NCBI RefSeq assembly: GCF_009687885.1
Contig: NZ_BLAF01000015.1
Location: forward strand, 127,974 to 187,312
Source of the DNA: Acrocarpospora pleiomorpha
GTDB lineage: Bacteria > Actinomycetota > Actinomycetes > Streptosporangiales > Streptosporangiaceae
Direction of reading: 5' to 3'
Length of the DNA: 59,339 bases
The notes beneath the pieces are model-generated. The model was not told where the DNA came from. It was given only the letters and a program-made list of their open reading frames with translations, and ran no database searches. The position numbers and the translations under genes were made by a program. Below, in pieces: positions 54,318 to 59,339 of this stretch. Position 1 is the first letter of the stretch; every line of letters begins with the position of its first letter.

Positions 54318-56402
54318 TCACGGGCGGTGCGCTGACCCGTGACGCAGCGTGAAGACGTGTGCGGGATTGACATGTGGATCGAGGCGCACGTAATTGGACT
54401 GCCGCCAGCGGTACGACTCGCCCGACAGCTCGTCGTCCACGACGAACTCGGCATGCCAGTCGAGACCTAGGGCCGGCAGATCCAGATGGACGGTGCCCTC
54501 ATGGGTGTTGTGCGGATCCAGGTTGACGACAGCCAGAACGACGTCGCCTAGGGCGTGCCGTCGTGTGGCCGTGTCGTAGGCGCCGGGGAGCCGCTTCGAG
54601 AAGCAGATCACATCCGGCTGATCGCAGTTGTGAAACCGTAGATTACGCAATTCCTGGAGTGCCGGGTGTGCTCTTCTGAACAAATTGAGCTGCGTGATGA
54701 GCGGAGCGAGGCTGCGCCCCTCCCGTTCGGCCGCCGCCCAGTCCCTCGGCCGGTACTGGTACTTCTCGCTGTCCAGGTATTCCTCGCTGCCCGGCCGGAC
54801 CGCGACGTTCTCGCCCAGTTCATATCCCGCGTACACCCCCCAGGTCGGCGCCGTCAGCGCGGCCAGCACCGCGCGGATCTTGAAGGCGGGTATGCCACCG
54901 TTTTGAAGGTACTCATGCAAGATGTCGGGAGTGTTGACGAAGAGATTCGGGCGCAAAAAATGTCCCGTTTCGTGGGCTAGCTCCGAGAGGTACTCCTCCA
55001 GCTCGGCGCGGGAGTTCTTCCAGGTGTAGTACGTGTACGACTGGTGGAACCCGACCTTCGCCAGCGCGCGCATCATGGCCGGACGGGTGAACGCCTCCGA
55101 CAGGAACAGCACGTCCGGGTCGTCGGTCCGGATGTCGGCCAGCAGCCGCTCCCAGAACGCCACCGGCTTGGTGTGCGGGTTGTCCACCCGGAAGATCCGT
55201 ACGCCATGGTCCATCCAGTGCAGCACCACCCGCTTGACCTCGGCGTAGATCCCGGCCGGATCCTTGTCGAAGTTGAGTGGGTAGATGTCCTGGTATTTCT
55301 TGGGCGGATTCTCGGCGTACGCGATGGACCCGTCGGCCCGGATGTTGAACCACTCCGGATGTTCCTTCACCCACGGATGGTCCGGCGAGCACTGCAGCGC
55401 CAGATCGAGCGCGACCTCCATGCCCAGCTCGCGGGTCCGCGTGACAAAGGCGTCAAAGTCCTCGATCGTCCCCAGATCCGGATGAATCGCGTCATGCCCG
55501 CCTTCTTCCGAGCCGATCGCCCACGGCGAACCCGGATCGAACGGCTCCGGGGTCAGCGTGTTGTTGCGCCCCTTGCGGAACGCCACCCCGATCGGGTGGA
55601 TCGGTGGCAGATAGACCACGTCGAAGCCCATCTGGGCGACCGCGGGCAGGCGCTTGGCCGCCGTCGCGAACGTGCCGGAGACGGGCACGCCGTCCTCGAT
55701 CACCGCCCCCTCCGAGCGGGGGAAGAACTCATACCAGGAGCCGAACAGCGCCCGCCGCCGGTCCACCCGGATCCGCGCCGGCGTCGCCTTCGTGACCAGG
55801 TCACGCAGCGGATGCGCGGCGATCAGCGCCAGCGTCTCCGGCAGCTGCGCCACCGCGAACCTGGCCCGCGGATCCACCTCGTCGTCCCGCAGCCGCGCGG
55901 CCAGCGCCAGCAGGGCGGCCCGGTGCCCGCACATCCGCAGCTCCGCCTGGAGCAGCGCCCGATCGCTCGCCTTCACCAGCCGTTTCGCGCCCGGCAGGCA
56001 GTCACCGGCCCGCACCGCCTTGGCGGCGCGCTCGAACAGGCGGGCGCCCTCCTCGCACATCAGGTCGGCGTCGAGCCCTCGGGGGATCTTGATCCCGGCG
56101 TCGTGCAGCCAGGTCGCCACCGGGTCGCTCCACGCCTCCACCCGGAAGGACCACAACCCTTCCGAGGGCAGGGTCACGCTCACCCCCCACCGATCGGTGC
56201 CCGGCGCGAGCTCGCGCATGGGCTGCAGCCGCCCGGCCGCGCCCTGGGGGTCGATCAGCACGACCCCCGCGGCGACCGCGTCGTGTCCCTCCCGGAACAC
56301 GGTGGCGCTGATCTCGAAGGTTTCCCCTGCGGCCGCCTTCGCGGGACGCTTCCCGCAGTCGACGACAGGGTGGATGTCCTGGATTGGGATTCTTCCGATC
56401 AT
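54318..56402 (-). CDS. glgE: Alpha-1,4-glucan:maltose-1-phosphate maltosyltransferase
   Basis: A 694-residue GH13_3 enzyme that extends alpha-1,4-glucan with maltosyl units from maltose 1-phosphate. The N-terminal domain is followed by [36 protein letters not shown], the nucleophile Asp in [13 protein letters not shown] and the acid Glu in [35 protein letters not shown] is characteristic. Length fits the family (about 660-700). It is the first gene of glgE-treS-mak and is divergent from glgP, sharing a 319-bp intergenic region. Confidence 0.96.
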   Translation of the reverse strand: MIGRIPIQDIHPVVDCGKRPAKAAAGETFEISATVFREGHDAVAAGVVLIDPQGAAGRLQPMRELAPGTDRWGVSVTLPSEGLWSFRVEAWSDPVATWLHDAGIKIPRGLDADLMCEEGARLFERAAKAVRAGDCLPGAKRLVKASDRALLQAELRMCGHRAALLALAARLRDDEVDPRARFAVAQLPETLALIAAHPLRDLVTKATPARIRVDRRRALFGSWYEFFPRSEGAVIEDGVPVSGTFATAAKRLPAVAQMGFDVVYLPPIHPIGVAFRKGRNNTLTPEPFDPGSPWAIGSEEGGHDAIHPDLGTIEDFDAFVTRTRELGMEVALDLALQCSPDHPWVKEHPEWFNIRADGSIAYAENPPKKYQDIYPLNFDKDPAGIYAEVKRVVLHWMDHGVRIFRVDNPHTKPVAFWERLLADIRTDDPDVLFLSEAFTRPAMMRALAKVGFHQSYTYYTWKNSRAELEEYLSELAHETGHFLRPNLFVNTPDILHEYLQNGGIPAFKIRAVLAALTAPTWGVYAGYELGENVAVRPGSEEYLDSEKYQYRPRDWAAAEREGRSLAPLITQLNLFRRAHPALQELRNLRFHNCDQPDVICFSKRLPGAYDTATRRHALGDVVLAVVNLDPHNTHEGTVHLDLPALGLDWHAEFVVDDELSGESYRWRQSNYVRLDPHVNPAHVFTLRHGSAHRP

Positions 56403-56721
56403 CGTTTCTCAACGTAGCGGCGGCACACCCGGTGCCGCCGGAGCTCACGGGGCAGGATCGATCTTTACTCGGAGTCGGGCAGCACGAACCACGACCCGCC
56501 GAGCGGGCCGGTGGCTCATACAGGAGTTGCCCCAATGCTCCATGTTTACCCATGGATATGAAAGAGCATGGCGACGGTCAACTCCAATCCTTCCGCCGAG
56601 CCGTGGACTGGCAGCGGATTCACGGGCGGGGACTGCGGATCTGTGATGTTTGAGTCCGTGGGGCAATGGTGAGAGCTGTATGTGCTCCTCCACCCCCTCA
56701 CATCCCCTAGGGTCTGGCCAC
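56403..56721. other. Divergent glgE/glgP promoter region
   Basis: This 319-bp gap holds no convincing gene. A perfect 9-bp hairpin, CGGCGGCAC (56418-56426) and GTGCCGCCG (56432-56440), lies 16 bp upstream of the glgE start, within its likely leader. A relatively AT-rich stretch around 56535-56590 is the probable site of the two promoters. No consensus promoter could be assigned with confidence. Confidence 0.5.
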
Positions 56722-59325
56722 GTGAGAGCTATTCGCAGGTTCACCGTCCGTACCGTCCTTCCGGCCGAACTCGCCCCGCTCGGTGAGCTGGTCCAGAATC
56801 TCCGCTGGTCGTGGCACCCGGAGACGATGGACCTGTTCGCCGACGTGGATCCCGACGTGTGGGAGCGCGTCGGCCACGATCCGGTGGCGTTGCTCGGCGC
56901 CGTGGCCGCCGACCGGCTGCGCGAACTCGCCCGCGATCGCCGCTTCCTGCGTCGCCTGGCCGACGCGGCCGACGACCTCCGGGAGTACATGACCGCCCCG
57001 CGGTGGTACCAGACCCTCCCCAGCGGCCCCGCCGCCATCGGCTATTTCTCCCCCGAGTACGGCATCGCCGCCGCGCTCCCGCAATACTCCGGCGGCCTGG
57101 GCATCCTCGCCGGAGACCATCTGAAGGCCGCCAGCGACCTGGGCGTGCCGATCCTGGGGGTCGGCCTGCTCTACCGGCACGGCTACTTCTCGCAGTCGTT
57201 GTCGCCGGAGGGCTGGCAGCAGGAGCACTACCCGTCGCTGGACCCCGGCGGCCTGCCGCTGTCGCTGCTGAAGGAGGAGGACGGCACGCCGTCCAGGATC
57301 CGGATCGGCCTGCCCGGGGGGCGCACGCTGCACGCCCAGATCTGGGTGGCCCAGGTCGGGCGCATCCCGCTGCTGCTGCTCGACTCCGACGTCGCCGACA
57401 ACGACGCCGCCGCCCGCGACGTCACCGACCGCCTCTACGGTGGTGGTGGCGATCACCGACTCATGCAGGAACTGCTGCTCGGGATCGGTGGCGTACGGGC
57501 GCTGCGTGCGTACTGCAGGATCACCGGCCATGCCGAACCCGAGGTCTTCCACACCAACGAGGGTCACGCCGGCTTCCTCGGGCTTGAGCGCATTCGCGAG
57601 CTCACCGAGGCGCGGCTGTCCTTCGACGAAGCGCTGGAGGCGGTGCGGGCGGGCACGGTGTTCACCACCCACACCCCCGTTCCGGCCGGGATCGACCGGT
57701 TCCCGGCGGAGATGATCGGGCGGCAGTTCGGCGGCGACAACGCCTGGCCGACCGTCGACGTCGATCGCATCCTGGAACTCGGGGCCGAGCCTGAGGCGGC
57801 GGACGGGGACGGCGAGAAGGCCGTCTTCAACATGGCCGTCATGGGCATGCGGCTGGCGCAGCGCGTCAACGGCGTGTCGGTGCTGCACGGCGAGGTCAGC
57901 CGGGAGATGTTCCAGGGGTTGTGGCCCGGGTTCGATCTCTCCGAGGTGCCGATCGGGTCGATCACCAACGGGGTGCACGCGCCGACCTGGGTGGGGCGTG
58001 AGGTGATGGAGCTGGCCGGGAAGGAACTGCCGACGCTGGTCGATCGCACGCAGGGCTGGGACAGCGTGCAGAAGCTGTCAGAAGGCGATATCTGGACCAT
58101 TCGCGGTCAGCTCAGGGCCCGGTTGGTCGAGGACGCGCGTAAGCGGCTGCGGCGGTCCTGGCGGGAGCGTGGCGCGTCGGAAGCCGAGCTGGGCTGGACC
58201 GACGAGGCGCTCGATCCCGGCGTGCTGACCATCGGGTTCGCGCGGCGGGTGCCGTCCTACAAGCGGCTCACGCTCATGCTCAGCGACCCCGACCGGCTGC
58301 GGGACCTGCTGCTCGACCCTGCCAAGCCGGTCCAGATCCTGATCGCGGGCAAGGCCCACCCCGCCGACGAGGGCGGTAAGAAGCTCATCCAGCAGATCGT
58401 GAAATTCGCTGACATGGAGGATGTGCGGCATCGCATCGTCTTCCTGCCCGACTACGACATGGCCCTAGGCCAGCTGCTCGTCCAGGGCTGCGACGTGTGG
58501 ATGAACAACCCGCTGCGCCCGCTGGAGGCCTGCGGTACCTCCGGCATGAAGGCCGCGCTCAACGGCGGTCTCAACCTCTCCATCCGCGACGGCTGGTGGG
58601 ACGAGTGGTATGACGGCACCAACGGCTGGGCCATCCCCACCGCCGACGGCGTCACCGACCCCGACCGCCGCGACGAGCTCGAAGCCGCCGCCCTCTACGA
58701 CCTCATCGAACGCGAGGTCGCCGACCGCTTCTACGACCGCGCCGCCGACGGCCTCCCGCGCCGCTGGCTCGAAATGGTCAAACACACCCTCAGCTCACTC
58801 GGCCCCAAGGTCCTGGCCGGCCGCATGCTCCGCGACTACGTCATCGAGCTGTACGCCCCCGCCGCCGACTCGGCCCGAACCCTCTCCGCCGACCACTACC
58901 ACGGCGCCAAGTCCTTCGCCGCCTGGAAACTCCGCGTCTCCCAGGCCTGGCCGGGCATCCGCGTCGAACACGTCGAAACCTCCGGCATCGGCGACACCCC
59001 CGAACTGGGCGCCACCATGGAAATCACCGCCACCATCGCCCTAGGCGACCTCTCCCCAGAAGACATCCACGTGCAATCCGGCTACGGCCGCGTAGGCCCC
59101 CACGACGAACTCCTCGACCCCACCTACGTCACCCTCACCCCCGGCCATCCCGGCGACGACGGCCGCGCCCCCTTCACGGGCACCATCCCCCTAGACCGCA
59201 CCGGCGCCTTCGGCTACTCCGTCCGAGTCGTCCCCCACCACCCCCTGATGGCCTCCCCAGCCGAACTAGGCCTCATCACCGTCCCGGAAGAACCCGCCGG
59301 AATGACCAACGGTACATTGCGCTGA
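56722..59325 (+). CDS. glgP: Alpha-glucan phosphorylase (GT35)
   Basis: An 867-residue phosphorylase that releases glucose 1-phosphate from alpha-1,4-glucan. It belongs to the GlgP type with an N-terminal DUF3417 (ELVQNLRWSWHPETMDLF) and FSPEYGIAAALPQYSGGLGILAGDHLKAASDLG (split family motif). HTNEGHAGFLGLERI and the cofactor region MNNPLRPLEACGTSGMKAALNGGLNLS follow, where the pyridoxal-phosphate Lys sits in the GMKAALNG stretch near residue 610. GTG 56722 is used; the frame is open to 56650. Divergent from glgE, it recycles the polymer made by GlgE and GlgB. Confidence 0.94.
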   Translation: MRAIRRFTVRTVLPAELAPLGELVQNLRWSWHPETMDLFADVDPDVWERVGHDPVALLGAVAADRLRELARDRRFLRRLADAADDLREYMTAPRWYQTLPSGPAAIGYFSPEYGIAAALPQYSGGLGILAGDHLKAASDLGVPILGVGLLYRHGYFSQSLSPEGWQQEHYPSLDPGGLPLSLLKEEDGTPSRIRIGLPGGRTLHAQIWVAQVGRIPLLLLDSDVADNDAAARDVTDRLYGGGGDHRLMQELLLGIGGVRALRAYCRITGHAEPEVFHTNEGHAGFLGLERIRELTEARLSFDEALEAVRAGTVFTTHTPVPAGIDRFPAEMIGRQFGGDNAWPTVDVDRILELGAEPEAADGDGEKAVFNMAVMGMRLAQRVNGVSVLHGEVSREMFQGLWPGFDLSEVPIGSITNGVHAPTWVGREVMELAGKELPTLVDRTQGWDSVQKLSEGDIWTIRGQLRARLVEDARKRLRRSWRERGASEAELGWTDEALDPGVLTIGFARRVPSYKRLTLMLSDPDRLRDLLLDPAKPVQILIAGKAHPADEGGKKLIQQIVKFADMEDVRHRIVFLPDYDMALGQLLVQGCDVWMNNPLRPLEACGTSGMKAALNGGLNLSIRDGWWDEWYDGTNGWAIPTADGVTDPDRRDELEAAALYDLIEREVADRFYDRAADGLPRRWLEMVKHTLSSLGPKVLAGRMLRDYVIELYAPAADSARTLSADHYHGAKSFAAWKLRVSQAWPGIRVEHVETSGIGDTPELGATMEITATIALGDLSPEDIHVQSGYGRVGPHDELLDPTYVTLTPGHPGDDGRAPFTGTIPLDRTGAFGYSVRVVPHHPLMASPAELGLITVPEEPAGMTNGTLR

Positions 59326-59339
59326 CCACGCGTATACCC

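Noticed and set aside
55044..56417. 457-codon plus-strand frame opposite glgE
   Set aside because: Antisense to well-matched GlgE catalytic regions; shadow of high third-position GC.

Overview
The window is about 70% GC with dense short-gap operons, many GTG starts and 4-bp ATGA/GTGA overlaps. It carries a KstR-like regulator with an igr-type steroid side-chain operon, an ECF41/SigJ-type sigma factor and a GlgE-TreS-Mak maltosyltransferase pathway. Together these point to a filamentous high-GC actinobacterium, most plausibly in the Streptosporangiales; the family assignment is inference, because no rRNA or taxonomic marker is present. No tRNA, rRNA, CRISPR array, insertion sequence or phage gene was seen.

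Layout. (1) 0.3-2.8 kb: a SigJ-like sigma factor divergent from an AhpD/carboxymuconolactone-decarboxylase-like protein, a block of 71-73 bp palindromic repeats, and a SAM methyltransferase. (2) 8.4-2.8 kb, minus strand: six genes with mostly 4-bp overlaps, encoding response regulator, histidine kinase, duplicated-motif lipoprotein, MacA-like adaptor, ABC ATPase and MacB/FtsX permease; they look like a self-contained sensing and export module. (3) 8.4-17.1 kb: a FadR-type GntR regulator, an MBL-fold hydrolase, a steroid-type thiolase, a KstR-like TetR regulator, and a plus-strand operon chsE1-chsE2-chsH2-chsH1-ltp2 for removing the last three carbons of a sterol side chain. Matches to the KstR box lie at the relevant promoters. 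(4) 17.4-19.0 kb: a sigma-like protein with a charged repeat linker and a C-terminal membrane anchor. (5) 19.3-22.6 kb: an OpuC/ProU-type osmoprotectant ABC transporter. (6) 22.7-26.3 kb: a flavin reductase, a membrane protein and the glycogen branching enzyme GlgB. (7) 26.4-31.4 kb: secreted proteins, including an FKBP-like lipoprotein and a CBM2-GH18 chitinase.

(8) 31.5-49.3 kb is the least explained block: 15 genes that appear to form one GntR-controlled catabolic locus. It has a cytosolic beta-propeller-like protein, a GntR/FCD regulator, a galactonate-dehydratase-like enolase-superfamily enzyme, an N-acyl-D-amino-acid deacylase, a DapA-family aldolase/lyase, a five-gene peptide-type ABC importer, a beta-hydroxyacid dehydrogenase, an isochorismatase-fold hydrolase, a TIM-barrel amidohydrolase, a Gfo/Idh/MocA oxidoreductase and a secreted FG-GAP protein. 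Related dyads with a CTAAG/CTAGG core lie at three of its promoters, and several of its genes carry rare TTA codons. The substrate is unknown.

(9) 49.4-59.3 kb: an SppA-type peptidase, then mak, treS and glgE on the minus strand and glgP on the plus strand: alpha-glucan synthesis from trehalose through maltose 1-phosphate, and its phosphorolysis. glgB, normally adjacent, lies about 25 kb away.

A recurring oddity is short tandem duplication at gene ends. It triplicates the chsE2/chsH2 junction and copies the 3' ends of ltp2, of the sigma-like gene and of the dapA-like gene; a related palindromic duplication follows sppA.
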